In this document: piece by piece, positions 1 to 7,094 of the stretch
How the letters are laid out: each line of letters opens with the position of its first letter
Position numbering within the stretch: the first letter of the stretch is position 1
Assembly: GCA_024278555.1 (NCBI GenBank)
Contig: JAJRSX010000061.1
Span: 1-13,980 of the forward strand
Reading direction: 5' to 3'
Length of the DNA: 13,980 nt
From: a bacterium
Lineage (GTDB): Bacteria > CG2-30-53-67 > CG2-30-70-394
Position numbers and translations under genes: made by a program
The notes under the pieces: model-generated
What the model was told of the DNA's origin: nothing
The model's database searches: none
The model's input: only the letters and a program-made list of their open reading frames with translations

Positions 1-66
1 ACCTACCCGGTCATCGCCGAACGGTGGCGCGACTTCCTCGCCGCCACCTTCGACCTCCACCCGTGA
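1..66 (+). CDS. C-terminal end of an unidentified gene (partial)
   Basis: The window opens inside a plus-strand reading frame of 22 codons ending in TGA at 64-66. The visible residues include the stretch VIAERWRDFLAATF before the final DLHP. This is too little to name a family. The frame converges on the glycosyltransferase gene at 135-899, with about 70 bases between the two stop codons. It might belong to the neighbouring surface-glycan locus, but that is only position-based inference. That it is coding rests on codon composition and on the frame being open from the window edge. Confidence 0.5.
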   Translation, partial: TYPVIAERWRDFLAATFDLHP

Positions 67-98
67 CGGCAGAGAGCGCCCTCAGCGACAAGCCGAAA

Positions 99-129
99 GC
101 TGGAGGCTGGAGGCTGGAGGCTGGAGGCT
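99..129. repeat. 7-bp tandem array (gctggag, four copies)
   Basis: Four consecutive perfect copies of the 7-mer gctggag occupy 99-126, followed by a partial gct. The array sits between the two convergent stop codons, ending 5 bases before the TAG stop of the minus-strand glycosyltransferase. It is just downstream of the words cagcga and aagccgaaag, which resemble the agctgaaagc words at 10041-10064. No function is evident. Confidence 0.85.
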
Positions 130-134
130 AACAA

Positions 135-899
135 CTACCCACGCCGCCACATCTCCCACAGCTTCGCCTCCCGCAGGCAGACGTACCAGGCGGTGGAGCA
201 GGCGATCATGAAGCCGGGCACCCCGTCCAGCAGCCCGAGCTGAAAAAAGTAGCCGCGGATGAAGCGGAAGAGGCTGTTGCCCACCATCCGCCGGAGCGAC
301 GGCCGCCTGCCGGCCTCGAAGGCCTCCTTGGCGGCGATGGTGGAGTAGAGGTTCGCCTTCTCCTGCTGGTGGGTGAGGGAGTCGCCCTCGGGGAAGCTGT
401 AGTGGAGGATCAACCCCGGGAGGGTCTGCTCACCGCCGCTGCCGCCGCCGAGGGTGGAGTGGAGGCCGGGGGTGAAGTGGGCCTCTTCGCGCCGGGCCAC
501 CCTGAGCTCCGAGTCCTTGGCCCATGGGCCGTGGTGGATCCACCGCCCCATGTAGCGCACCCGCCGGTTGACCCGGTAGGCACCGACGCCTGGGTCGCCG
601 TCGCGCGCCACCACCGCCTCGATGGCGCCGCGCAGCTCGTCGTCGACCACCTCGTCCGCGTCGAGGAACATCACCCAGTCGCCGCTCGCCATGGCGACGC
701 AGTCGTTGTACTGCTGCTGAAAGCCGGCAAAGGGCTGCTGGGCGAAGCGGTCGGCGTACCGCTTGGCGATCTCCACCGTGGTGTCGGTGGAGAAGGAGTC
801 GAGGATGCAGATCTCGTCGGCGAAGCGGGCCGCCTCCAGGGCCCGCTCGACGACCCGCTCGTTGTTGTAGGTGATCATGCAGATCGACAGTCGCGCCAT
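135..899 (-). CDS. Family 2 glycosyltransferase, WaaE/LpsE-like
   Basis: This 254-residue protein probably transfers a sugar from a nucleotide donor onto LPS core or a related surface glycan at the inner face of the cytoplasmic membrane. It opens with the GT-A nucleotide-binding pattern SICMITYNNE, continues with ILDSFSTDTT (residues 32-41), and has a metal-binding DADE motif at residues 80-83. The C-terminal third (RGYFFQLGLLDGVPGF and onward) is hydrophobic and aromatic, as in WaaE/LpsE-type core glucosyltransferases of similar length. The ATG at 899 is chosen because the family N-terminus starts there. The reading frame extends upstream into the preceding gene, which is a shadow. It starts one base after the TGA of the upstream GT4 gene (TGA-G-ATG), so the two are probably translationally coupled. 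Family assignment is firm; donor and acceptor are unknown. Confidence 0.88.
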   Translation of the reverse strand: MARLSICMITYNNERVVERALEAARFADEICILDSFSTDTTVEIAKRYADRFAQQPFAGFQQQYNDCVAMASGDWVMFLDADEVVDDELRGAIEAVVARDGDPGVGAYRVNRRVRYMGRWIHHGPWAKDSELRVARREEAHFTPGLHSTLGGGSGGEQTLPGLILHYSFPEGDSLTHQQEKANLYSTIAAKEAFEAGRRPSLRRMVGNSLFRFIRGYFFQLGLLDGVPGFMIACSTAWYVCLREAKLWEMWRRG

Positions 900-900
900 C

Positions 901-2019
901 TCACCCGCCCTCCACCAACCGTTCATAGACCACTTCATACCCCGGCAGGACCCGCTGCCAATCGTACGCCGCCGCACGCGCCGACGCGCCGGCGGCAAGG
1001 CGCGTGCGCAAAGCATCGTCGGCCAACAGCCGCGCCAGGGCCGCCGCCAGACCGTCCGGCGCTTCCGGCGCCACCAGGAGCCCCTCCACCCCGTCGCGGA
1101 CCATGTCGCAGATCCCCCCCACCCGGCTCGCCACCACCGGCCGCCCGGCGGCCATGGCCTCGGCCACCACCAGGCCGAAGGGCTCGCGCCGCGACGGCAC
1201 CGCCACCACCTCGGCGTGGGCGAGCCACGCCGCCTTCGCCTCGTCGCGCACCATGCCGGGAAAAAAGATCGACCCCTCCAACCCCGCCTCCGCCACCTGC
1301 TGCTGGAGGGCCGCCTCCCCCCGGCCGCCGCCGGCAATCACCAGGTCGACCCGCGCGCGCAGGGCCGGGTCGAGCCGCCGCCACGCCTCGATGAGCACGT
1401 CGAACCCCTTCTTCTCGAAGAAGATCCCTATGGCGAGGCAGTAGGGGCGCGGGTGGGGAGACGACGGTGGGTCGCGGAAGGCGGCCACCTCGACGCCGTT
1501 GGAGATATCGACGATCCGCTCCTCCGCCACCCCGAGCTCACGATAGCGGTGGTGGATGGCGGTGGAGATGGCGGTGACCGCATCGGCCCGCCGCAAGGCC
1601 GCAACGACACGGCGGTTCAAGAGGGGATGGAGACATATATCTTCGTTCGCGGCGACATCGCCGCCGTGGGCGGTGAGGACCAGGGGCACCGGCCAGAGGC
1701 GGGCGAACTGGCTGGCCACGAAGCCGGCGGGGTAGAGGCCGTGGGCGTGGAGCACATCCATCCCCCAGCGCAGGCGCAGCCACGCCAGGTGCACCGCCAC
1801 CTGGCTCACCCCATACCGCTTGGAGGTGGGCTTGGCGAAGCGGACGATGCAAAACGGCCGCTCCAGCCGGTTGTCGTGGTGGCGCACAAAGGGGGCGAGG
1901 AGGACCACCCGGTGGCCGCGCTCGTGAAGAAAGCGTGCCTGGCGATCCACCACCTCCTCCTGCCCCCCCACCGTGGGGTAGTAGGTGGAGGTGTAGAGAC
2001 AGATCCGCAACCGCCTCAC
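901..2019 (-). CDS. Family 4 glycosyltransferase (GT-B fold)
   Basis: A 372-residue GT-B retaining glycosyltransferase, probably acting in LPS or exopolysaccharide assembly at the cytoplasmic face. The N-terminal acceptor domain has the glycine-rich loop YYPTVGGQEE (residues 13-22) and LTAHGGDV (115-122). The C-terminal donor domain carries SNGVE, IGIFFEKKGFDVLIEA (196-211) and the EX7E motif E279-PFGLVVA-E287, followed by AAGRPVVAS. The start is a GTG at 2019 that overlaps the TGA of the upstream gene (GTGA, bases 2016-2019). A clear GGAGGG Shine-Dalgarno lies 6 bases upstream. An in-frame extension to 3318 exists, but it reads the neighbouring gene in the wrong frame and is rejected. It is the third gene of a run of glycosyltransferases. 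The sugar specificity cannot be read from sequence. Confidence 0.92.
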   Translation of the reverse strand: MRRLRICLYTSTYYPTVGGQEEVVDRQARFLHERGHRVVLLAPFVRHHDNRLERPFCIVRFAKPTSKRYGVSQVAVHLAWLRLRWGMDVLHAHGLYPAGFVASQFARLWPVPLVLTAHGGDVAANEDICLHPLLNRRVVAALRRADAVTAISTAIHHRYRELGVAEERIVDISNGVEVAAFRDPPSSPHPRPYCLAIGIFFEKKGFDVLIEAWRRLDPALRARVDLVIAGGGRGEAALQQQVAEAGLEGSIFFPGMVRDEAKAAWLAHAEVVAVPSRREPFGLVVAEAMAAGRPVVASRVGGICDMVRDGVEGLLVAPEAPDGLAAALARLLADDALRTRLAAGASARAAAYDWQRVLPGYEVVYERLVEGG

Positions 2020-3167
2020 TGTTTTCCCTCCGCCAGCCCCTCCAAGAGCGACTCCCACGTCGCCATATACCCCTCCAGGGTGTGGCCGGCGGCGATCTCC
2101 CGCGCCCGTGCCCCGTGGCGCGCCCGCCACTCCCCATCCGCCATCTCGGTGATCGCCGCGGCGAGGCCGGCCACGTCCTCCGCGTCCGCCAACACCGCGC
2201 CGCCGCCTTCGGCAAGCCGCTCGGCCACCCCGTTGGCGGCGGTGGTAATCACCGGCAGCCCCGCGGCGAGGGCCTCCAGGCAGGCGTTGGAGAAGGGCTC
2301 GTAGCGGGTCGGGAAGCAGAAGCCGTCGCACCCCAGGAGCAGCTCGTCCACCTCCCCCAGCGGCCCGGTGAAGGTGACCCGGTCGCCGATCCCGAGGCGG
2401 GCGGCGAGGCTGCGATAACGGGCGAGACGCGGCTCCTTGCCCACCACCAGGAGGTGGAGGGTGTCGCGCACCACCGGCTCCACCCGGGCGAGACCGCGCA
2501 GGAGGGTGTCGACCCCCTTGCGGCGGAAGCCGGAGCCCACGTAGAGCAGCCGCACCCGGCCGGCCACCTCGGGAAAGCGGGTGGCCACCGCGGCGCGCGC
2601 CGCCGCGCGGCGGGCGGGGTCGAAGCGGGCGAGGTCGATGCCGTTGTAGACCACCGCCACCCGTTCGCGGGCGACGCCGTAGCGGCTGCACACCTCCCGC
2701 CTCACCCGCGCGCTGTTCACCACCACCTGGCGGGCGGAGAGAAAGCAGCGCCGCTCCACCGCCGTCATCCACCGGTGGCGCGGCCGGATCGCCTCCCAGA
2801 GCCGCCGCGCGGTCGACTCGGCGGGGGCCATCGCCGCCCGGTAGGCCGGGTGGCAACCACCACCGGCGCGAAAGAGGTCCACCGGGCCGAGGATCGCGTC
2901 GTGGGCGTAGAGGAGATCGACCGGGTGGCGCGCCACCACCCGCGCCGCCGCCCAGCCAAAGCCCCAGAAGCGGCCCCACGGCAGCCAGCCAAACGCCGGA
3001 ACCCGGTGGTGGACCCACGGCCCCTCCGGCGGCCTGCCGGTGGTGAAGAGGTGGAGCTCGAACCGCTCCTCCGGCAGGGCCTCCAGGAGGCGCCCGAGGA
3101 ACCGCTCGCCGCCGCCGTACGGATGGAAGCGGCGCACCGCCACCCCGAGGCGCAGACGGTGACTCAT
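2016..3167 (-). CDS. Family 4 glycosyltransferase, WaaG-like
   Basis: A 383-residue GT-B glycosyltransferase that probably adds a hexose to LPS core. The N-terminus RLGVAVRRFHPYGGGERFLGR has the glycine-rich acceptor loop typical of WaaG-type enzymes. The donor domain contains VVYNGID (residues 172-178), LLYVGSGFRRKGVDTLL, and the EX7E motif E290-PFSNACL-E298, followed by ALAAGLPVITT. The ATG at 3167 is chosen for family fit. In-frame ATGs at 3185 and 3206 would add 6 or 13 residues, and none of the three has a convincing Shine-Dalgarno. The gene lies 61 bases downstream of the left arm of the GxxExxY cassette, which separates it from the GT2 gene at 3688-4506, so its expression may depend on readthrough across the cassette. 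It ends in a GTGA overlap with the next GT4. WaaG identity is a likeness, not proven. Confidence 0.88.
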   Translation of the reverse strand: MSHRLRLGVAVRRFHPYGGGERFLGRLLEALPEERFELHLFTTGRPPEGPWVHHRVPAFGWLPWGRFWGFGWAAARVVARHPVDLLYAHDAILGPVDLFRAGGGCHPAYRAAMAPAESTARRLWEAIRPRHRWMTAVERRCFLSARQVVVNSARVRREVCSRYGVARERVAVVYNGIDLARFDPARRAAARAAVATRFPEVAGRVRLLYVGSGFRRKGVDTLLRGLARVEPVVRDTLHLLVVGKEPRLARYRSLAARLGIGDRVTFTGPLGEVDELLLGCDGFCFPTRYEPFSNACLEALAAGLPVITTAANGVAERLAEGGGAVLADAEDVAGLAAAITEMADGEWRARHGARAREIAAGHTLEGYMATWESLLEGLAEGKQ

Positions 3168-3227
3168 GGGGGACGCGGTAGCCATGAGGGATGGTAGAGG
3201 CTCCATTGCGCCGCGCGCAGCAGGATC

Positions 3228-3258
3228 TCACCGCAGAGACGCAGAGGACGCAGAGGGA
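3228..3258 (+). repeat. Left arm of 31-bp inverted repeat
   Basis: The arm reads tcaccgcagagacgcagagg and continues to the end of cgcagaggga at 3258. It is the exact reverse complement of 3654-3684. It lies just past the TAG stop (3263-3265) of the enclosed gene. Confidence 0.95.
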
Positions 3259-3262
3259 TGAT

Positions 3263-3646
3263 CTACTCCTCCAAGCCGAGCACCCGTCGTCTGATGCCGT
3301 CTTTGAGTAAGGGTACATTGAAGTTGATGAGGAGCCCGACTTGCCAGCCGCCCAATTTTAGATAGGTGAGAAGCTGGGCATCGTGAACTGGAAGCAGCTC
3401 CTCCACCGTCTTGATCTCCACGACCACAGCCTGCTCCACAAGCATGTCGAGACAATACCCACAATCGAGTTGGACCCCCTTGTAAAGCACCGGGAGCTGT
3501 TTCTGCCGCTCGAAGGAAAGCTCTCGTGAGGCCAGCTCACGGCAGAGACACACCTCATACGCAGATTCGAGCAACCCTGGTCCCAAGACCCGGTGCACCT
3601 CGATCGCCGAGCCGATGATGGCGCTCGTCACCTCTGCCAACTCCAT
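3263..3646 (-). CDS. GxxExxY family protein (PD-(D/E)XK nuclease-like)
   Basis: A complete 127-residue member of the GxxExxY family, normal length about 125. The naming motif is G24-LL-E27-SA-Y30, within [18 protein letters not shown]. It is followed by a PD-(D/E)XK-like core: D67 in CLDMLV, E77-I-K79 in VVVEIKTVE, and [11 protein letters not shown] with Q91. The family is grouped with PD-(D/E)XK folds, but its cellular role is not established, so nuclease activity is a structural inference. The ATG at 3646 follows GGGAGGG with 5 bases between, and part of this ribosome-binding site is supplied by the edge of the flanking inverted repeat. Its base composition is visibly less GC-rich than its neighbours, consistent with transfer. 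It separates two glycosyltransferase genes and probably has no part in glycan synthesis. Confidence 0.93.
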   Translation of the reverse strand: MELAEVTSAIIGSAIEVHRVLGPGLLESAYEVCLCRELASRELSFERQKQLPVLYKGVQLDCGYCLDMLVEQAVVVEIKTVEELLPVHDAQLLTYLKLGGWQVGLLINFNVPLLKDGIRRRVLGLEE

Positions 3647-3653
3647 CGATCCC

Positions 3654-3684
3654 TCCCTCTGCGTCCTCTGCGTCTCTGCGGTGA
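3654..3684 (-). repeat. Right arm of 31-bp inverted repeat
   Basis: Exact reverse complement of 3228-3258. It starts 7 bases upstream of the enclosed gene's ATG and ends 3 bases before the TGA (3688-3690) of the upstream glycosyltransferase. Read on the minus strand, its last bases plus the following aggg form the Shine-Dalgarno of the GxxExxY gene. Confidence 0.95.
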
Positions 3685-3687
3685 CCC

Positions 3688-4506
3688 TCAGGCGGACTCG
3701 CTCTGCCCCCCCTCAAGATAGCGATCCAGCCCCTGCTCGCACCACGTCGCCCCGGAGGCCTGGGCCTCCTCCAGCATGCGGATGTTGCGCTCCAGCAGGC
3801 CGCGGTCGAACTCCGGGTGGTAGAGGTGGAAGACCGCCGCCTGAAAACGGATGTCCTTGCGCGCGATGCCGTGGTGGAAGAGGCGCACCACCAGCTCGCT
3901 GTCCTCCTTGCCCCACCCCTCGAAGGCCTCGTTGAAGCCGTTCACCGCCAGCAGGTCGCCGCGCCACACCGCCAGGTTGCACGAGCGCACCCCGACCAGC
4001 GACCGGGAGCGGCGCACCACCGGGACCGGCAGGTGGAGGCAGTGCTTGGGGTTGTCCAGACCGCCGGTGGCGGTGAGCCAGGCGAGACGCCAGGGGGCCA
4101 GGTCGCGGTGGCTGAAGGTCGGGGTGAGCCGCGGCCCCACCAGGACCCGGTGGCCCTGGACGAAGAAGCCCGGCTCGGCCGCGGTCCGGTGGTCGGCGAT
4201 GAGGCGCGGCGCCGGGATGCAGTCGTCGTCGGTGAAGAGGATGTAGTCGGCCTCGGTGGAGGCCACCCCCCGGTTGCGGATCGCCGCGGCGCGAAAGCCG
4301 CGGTCCTCGTGCCACACGTGGCGGACCGGAAAGGGGGCAACGGCCCCGATCTCCGCCACCAGGGCGGCGGTCTCCGGACCGGAGCCGTCGTCCGCCACCA
4401 CCACCTCGTCGGGGAGCACGCGCTGGCGGAGATACCCCTCCAGGCAGCGGCGCAGGAAGTGGGGCCGGTTGTAGGTGGGGACCACCACCGCGAGCCTTAC
4501 CCCCAT
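3688..4506 (-). CDS. Family 2 glycosyltransferase with galactosyltransferase-like C-terminus
   Basis: A 272-residue GT-A glycosyltransferase. The N-terminus [17 protein letters not shown] and VVVADDGSG (residues 36-43) are classic GT2 donor-binding elements. FTDDDCIP (91-98) supplies the metal-binding aspartates. The segment [16 protein letters not shown] (190-205) matches the GWGxEDxDL element of the Glyco_transf_7C/galactosyltransferase-type C-terminal domain, where the ED pair is thought to be catalytic. The ATG at 4506 begins at the family N-terminus and lies 10 bases inside the 3' end of yacG, so the two are probably translationally coupled. Upstream in-frame codons are low-complexity Gly/Ala and belong to a shadow of yacG. 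It is probably the first glycosyltransferase of the surface-glycan operon. The sugar transferred is unknown. Confidence 0.9.
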   Translation of the reverse strand: MGVRLAVVVPTYNRPHFLRRCLEGYLRQRVLPDEVVVADDGSGPETAALVAEIGAVAPFPVRHVWHEDRGFRAAAIRNRGVASTEADYILFTDDDCIPAPRLIADHRTAAEPGFFVQGHRVLVGPRLTPTFSHRDLAPWRLAWLTATGGLDNPKHCLHLPVPVVRRSRSLVGVRSCNLAVWRGDLLAVNGFNEAFEGWGKEDSELVVRLFHHGIARKDIRFQAAVFHLYHPEFDRGLLERNIRMLEEAQASGATWCEQGLDRYLEGGQSESA

Positions 4507-4724
4507 GGCTCCCGTCCCCCCTGCCCCTCCGCCGATGGCACCTGCCGCTCCGCCTCCACCTCCAGGGGGTCGGCCGCCGGTCCGGGGATGGCGTAGCTCC
4601 CGTCGACCCAACGACCGAGGTCGATCAGACGACACCGCTCGCTACAAAAGGGGCGGTCCGGATTTGCCTCCCACGGAGCGGGAGACTTGCAGACGGGGCA
4701 GGGGGTCGGGGGGCGGGTAGACAT
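4497..4724 (-). CDS. yacG: DNA gyrase inhibitor / zinc-ribbon protein YacG
   Basis: A 75-residue YacG. The family binds one zinc ion and, in E. coli, binds GyrB and inhibits DNA gyrase. The four zinc cysteines are C9 and C12 (CPVC) and C27 and C31 (FCSERC). They are followed by the signature [18 protein letters not shown]. coli YacG is 65 residues, and the extra length here is a Glu/Gly-rich tail. The ATG at 4724 places the first CXXC at the usual distance from the start. An in-frame extension to 4835 adds 37 unrelated residues and is rejected. The stop overlaps the start of the downstream glycosyltransferase by 10 bases. yacG usually sits near coaE or pilD-type genes, and leading a glycosyltransferase operon is not its usual place. 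Confidence 0.93.
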   Translation of the reverse strand: MSTRPPTPCPVCKSPAPWEANPDRPFCSERCRLIDLGRWVDGSYAIPGPAADPLEVEAERQVPSAEGQGGREPWG

Positions 4725-4845
4725 GGAACTCACTTCGTTCGCAGGGGTGAGGGGTGGGGGCTGGTATCGGCCGACAACCGACCCATTGTTCAGATATTTC
4801 TCTCCCCTGGCGACCCCGAAAGCCCAAAAGGCCAACCTCCCCCTC

Positions 4846-4890
4846 CTGTCTACTTACCTACTGTCTACTACCTACTACCCACTACCTACC
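4846..4890. repeat. Degenerate ctac/tacctac short-word array
   Basis: About 45 bases are built almost wholly from ctac, tacctac and ctgtctact words, for example tacctactgtctactacc. It lies just 3' of rimO and contains its TAG stop (CTA at 4886-4888 on the plus strand). It is pyrimidine-rich on the plus strand and far less GC-rich than its surroundings. Function unknown. Confidence 0.8.
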
Positions 4891-6244
4891 GCCCCTCCAC
4901 CACCCGCCCCTCCAGGTCGTGGTCGTGGGAGCGGGTGATCTCGACCTGGACGATCTCGCCGGCGGCGGGCGGCTCCCCCTCCTCGGCGTCGGTGAGGTAG
5001 ACGACACCGTCGATCTCCGGCGCCATCCAGCGGGTGCGGCCGGCGAGCAGCAGGTCGCTCTCCGCGCTCTCCCCCTCCACCAGGACCGCCTCCACCGTGC
5101 CGACGCGGGTGGCCAGGCGCGCCCGGGAGATGTCGCCCTGGATCTCCATCAGCCGCTCGGCGCGCGCCGCCGCCACCGCGGGCTCCACGGCGCCGTCGAG
5201 GGCGAGCGCTGCGGTCCCCTCCTCCGGCGAGTAGGTGAAGCAGCCGAGCCAGTCGAAGTGGCCCTCGGCGACAAAGGCGGCAAGCCGCGCAAACTCCGCC
5301 TCGGTCTCGCCGGGAAAGCCGGTAATAAAGGTCGTACGCAGGGTCACACCTGCCTCACGCAGCCTGGCCACCACCGCCCGCGTCTCCTCCTCGGAGGCGC
5401 GGCGGCCCATGCGCCGGAGGATCCGCTCGTCGATGTGCTGGAGGGGCAGGTCGAGGTAGGGGAGGAGGTGGCGACCGGTGGCCAACAGCTCCACCACCTC
5501 GTCGGTGAGCCGGCCGGGGTAGGCGTAGAGCAGGCGGATCCACGGGACCGCCCCTTGGGATTCGAGGGCGCGCAGCAGGGTGGCGAGCTCCTCCCCCGCC
5601 TCCGGCCGGTCACAGCCGTAGGCGGTGGTGTCCTGGGCGATGAGGGTGATCTCTTGGACCCCCTGGGCCGCGAGCCCCTCCACCTCTCGGAGGAGGTTGT
5701 CCACCGGGCGGCTGGCAAAGCGGCCGCGCATCAGGGGGATCGAGCAGAAGGTGCAGCCGTTGGCACACCCCTCGCCGATCTTCAGGTAGCGGACGTGGGC
5801 GGCGGTGAGGGGCTCACGCGGCAGCTCCGCCGGGTAGAGGCGCCCCCCCCCTGGCGTCTCGGCCGCCTCGACCGAACCGTCCCCGGCGAGGCGCTTCAGC
5901 AACACCGGCAGCCGCTGGTACTCGGTGGTCCCGAGGATCGCGTCCACCTCCGGCAGGCTCTCCGCGAGCTCTTGCGCGTACCGCTCGCCAAGGCAGCCGG
6001 TGACCACCAGCCCCCGGCATCGCCCCTGCTCCTTGTAGCGCGCCATCTCCAGGATCGTATCGATCGACTCGGCGCGGGCAGATTCGAGGAAGCCGCAGGT
6101 GTTGACCACCAGACAGTCCGCCTCCTCCGGGCTCGCGGTGAGCTCGAACCCGGCGGCCTTGGCGAGGCCGAGGGCGACCTCCGAGTCGGCGAGGTTCTTT
6201 GGACAGCCGAGGGAGACGAGGCCGAGCTTGAGGGGAGAGGCCAT
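4886..6244 (-). CDS. rimO: Ribosomal protein S12 methylthiotransferase RimO
   Basis: RimO is a radical-SAM enzyme with two [4Fe-4S] clusters that adds a methylthio group to an aspartate of ribosomal protein S12. The 452-residue protein (E. coli 441) has the expected layout. The N-terminal MTTase domain carries cluster cysteines C14 (SLGCPKN), C50 (VNTCGF) and C84 (VTGCLGERY). The radical-SAM CxxxCxxC is C160, C164 and C167 (GEGCANGCTFCSIP), followed by RGRFASRP. A TRAM domain (roughly residues 385-452) ends with VEITRSHDHDLEGRVV. SLGCPKNLADSE and RYLKIGEGCANGCTFC favour RimO over MiaB. The ATG at 6244 gives the usual short N-terminus. The in-frame ATG at 6262 would add 6 residues, and neither has a good Shine-Dalgarno. 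About 220 bases separate it from lolA upstream. Confidence 0.97.
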   Translation of the reverse strand: MASPLKLGLVSLGCPKNLADSEVALGLAKAAGFELTASPEEADCLVVNTCGFLESARAESIDTILEMARYKEQGRCRGLVVTGCLGERYAQELAESLPEVDAILGTTEYQRLPVLLKRLAGDGSVEAAETPGGGRLYPAELPREPLTAAHVRYLKIGEGCANGCTFCSIPLMRGRFASRPVDNLLREVEGLAAQGVQEITLIAQDTTAYGCDRPEAGEELATLLRALESQGAVPWIRLLYAYPGRLTDEVVELLATGRHLLPYLDLPLQHIDERILRRMGRRASEEETRAVVARLREAGVTLRTTFITGFPGETEAEFARLAAFVAEGHFDWLGCFTYSPEEGTAALALDGAVEPAVAAARAERLMEIQGDISRARLATRVGTVEAVLVEGESAESDLLLAGRTRWMAPEIDGVVYLTDAEEGEPPAAGEIVQVEITRSHDHDLEGRVVEGR

Positions 6245-6296
6245 CGCGGAAGGATCCGCCATCGCGGGGGAGAGGCCAAGGGAGATTCTAGATCGG

Positions 6297-6363
6297 TAGG
6301 AGCGAGCTCCCGCCCGCGAGCCACGGCCGTTGGCCGCGCCAGGTGCGTCAGATCTGGCTCGCG
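6297..6363. repeat. Nested palindrome, REP-like
   Basis: The element begins taggagcgagctcccgcc, which resembles the gtaggagcgagctt words of pseudomonad REP sequences. It contains a perfect 9-bp inverted repeat, cgcgagcca at 6315-6323 and tggctcgcg at 6355-6363. Inside that is a second stem, cggcc-gtt-ggccg, at 6324-6336. It lies upstream of rimO and downstream of lolA. It could shape or end the lolA transcript, but there is no T-run on either side. Confidence 0.6.
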
Positions 6364-6443
6364 CGCGCGGCCGGGGACCGGAGGCGTACCGGTTGTACGG
6401 TAAGGATCCCCGGACGTGCGCGCGAGGCGAAGATGGCGTGCAT

Positions 6444-6460
6444 GGCGCCGCCGTCACCCC
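6444..6460. repeat. 17-bp dispersed intergenic word, copy 1
   Basis: The word ggcgccgccgtcacccc lies 4 bases past the lolA stop. It recurs exactly at 8158-8174, and 14 of its bases recur at 8448-8461 across the stop codon of the HD-domain gene. Confidence 0.75.
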
Positions 6461-6464
6461 GTCA

Positions 6465-7094
6465 CTACTGTTCGATGCGCTGGGTCCCCTTGGGCAAGTT
6501 CAGGGCAAAGTGCGCCGGGTCGACCGGCCGGTTCACCTTCAGGCCGTGGAAGGCGATGGCGGTGAGGTTGCCGACGGTGTCGACCACCTCCATGCCGAGG
6601 AGGGTGAGGTCGTCACGTTTCAGCCTGAGGGAGACGGACTGGAAGCGCGCCTCCTTCTCCTTCGGGGTGAGGAGCAGCCGCAGCTCCTCCGGGTGGTCGC
6701 CGGTGGGCAGGACCTCCGCCCGGTAGAGGTCGTCGAGGGAGGCGAGGCCGGCGAGGAAGGCGAGCGGGGTACGGGCCAGCTCACCCGGCGCCAGCCGCCG
6801 GATCACCACCTGCTCCAGCTCCTTCGAGTAGACCCACATGCGCTCGCCGTCGATGAGCACGTCCTGCGCCGCCGGCCGGGTGTAGTGCCACCGCACCCGC
6901 GCCGGCCGCTCGATCCACACGGAACCCAGGGCCTCCTGGGTGGTGTGGGTGGCACGGTTGGTGGCGTGCTGGACGAACTCACCCTGGATGGACTCCAGGG
7001 TGGTGAGGAAGTGGCGTACCCGCGAGAGGTCATCGGCCGCCGCCGGGCGGACCACGGCGAGGGCGAGGAGCAGGGGGAGGAGGCAACGGCTCAT
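6465..7094 (-). CDS. lolA: Outer-membrane lipoprotein carrier LolA
   Basis: LolA is the periplasmic chaperone that takes lipoproteins from the LolCDE ABC transporter and hands them to LolB or the outer membrane. The 209-residue precursor (E. coli 203) has a clear signal peptide: MSRC, then the hydrophobic core LLPLLLALAVV, then a likely cut after RPAAA (residue 20). The mature part has GSVWIERPARVRWHY and VLIDGERMWVYSKELEQVVIRR, the usual LolA strand pattern with RW and the DG..W.Y element, and ends in LPKGTQRIEQ. The ATG at 7094 overlaps the TGA of the upstream deacetylase gene (ATGA, 7091-7094). A GTG at 7112 has a better Shine-Dalgarno (GGGGAGG, 4 bases away) and would add 6 residues before the signal peptide. 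Both are plausible. Confidence 0.93.
   Translation of the reverse strand: MSRCLLPLLLALAVVRPAAADDLSRVRHFLTTLESIQGEFVQHATNRATHTTQEALGSVWIERPARVRWHYTRPAAQDVLIDGERMWVYSKELEQVVIRRLAPGELARTPLAFLAGLASLDDLYRAEVLPTGDHPEELRLLLTPKEKEARFQSVSLRLKRDDLTLLGMEVVDTVGNLTAIAFHGLKVNRPVDPAHFALNLPKGTQRIEQ

Larger units (their letters stand above)
3228..3684. mobile_element. GxxExxY cassette bounded by 31-bp inverted repeats
   Basis: A 457-base unit consists of a perfect 31-bp inverted repeat (arms 3228-3258 and 3654-3684) enclosing one complete GxxExxY gene with almost no spare sequence. There are 4 bases between the stop and the left arm and 7 between the right arm and the ATG. The arms are built from repeats of cgcagag and gacgcagagg. 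The unit sits 3 bases past the stop of a glycosyltransferase gene, inside an operon that otherwise uses overlaps or tight spacing, which suggests insertion. I saw no clear target-site duplication and no transposase, so movement would have to be in trans. Calling it mobile is inference; the repeat geometry is seen directly. Confidence 0.6.

Noticed and set aside
871-2304. Plus-strand open frame of 477 codons across the glycosyltransferases
   Set aside because: Antisense shadow spanning two real genes; no motifs.
2020-3318. In-frame upstream extension of the GT4 gene (805-residue frame on the minus strand)
   Set aside because: The extra part is Gly/Arg/Pro-rich and is the real GT4 gene at 2016-3167 read in another frame. 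The GTG at 2019 with a good Shine-Dalgarno gives the family N-terminus.
4754-6403. Long plus-strand open frame of 549 codons opposite rimO
   Set aside because: It is a GC-rich antisense shadow of rimO. The product has no family motifs, while the minus strand encodes a full RimO.
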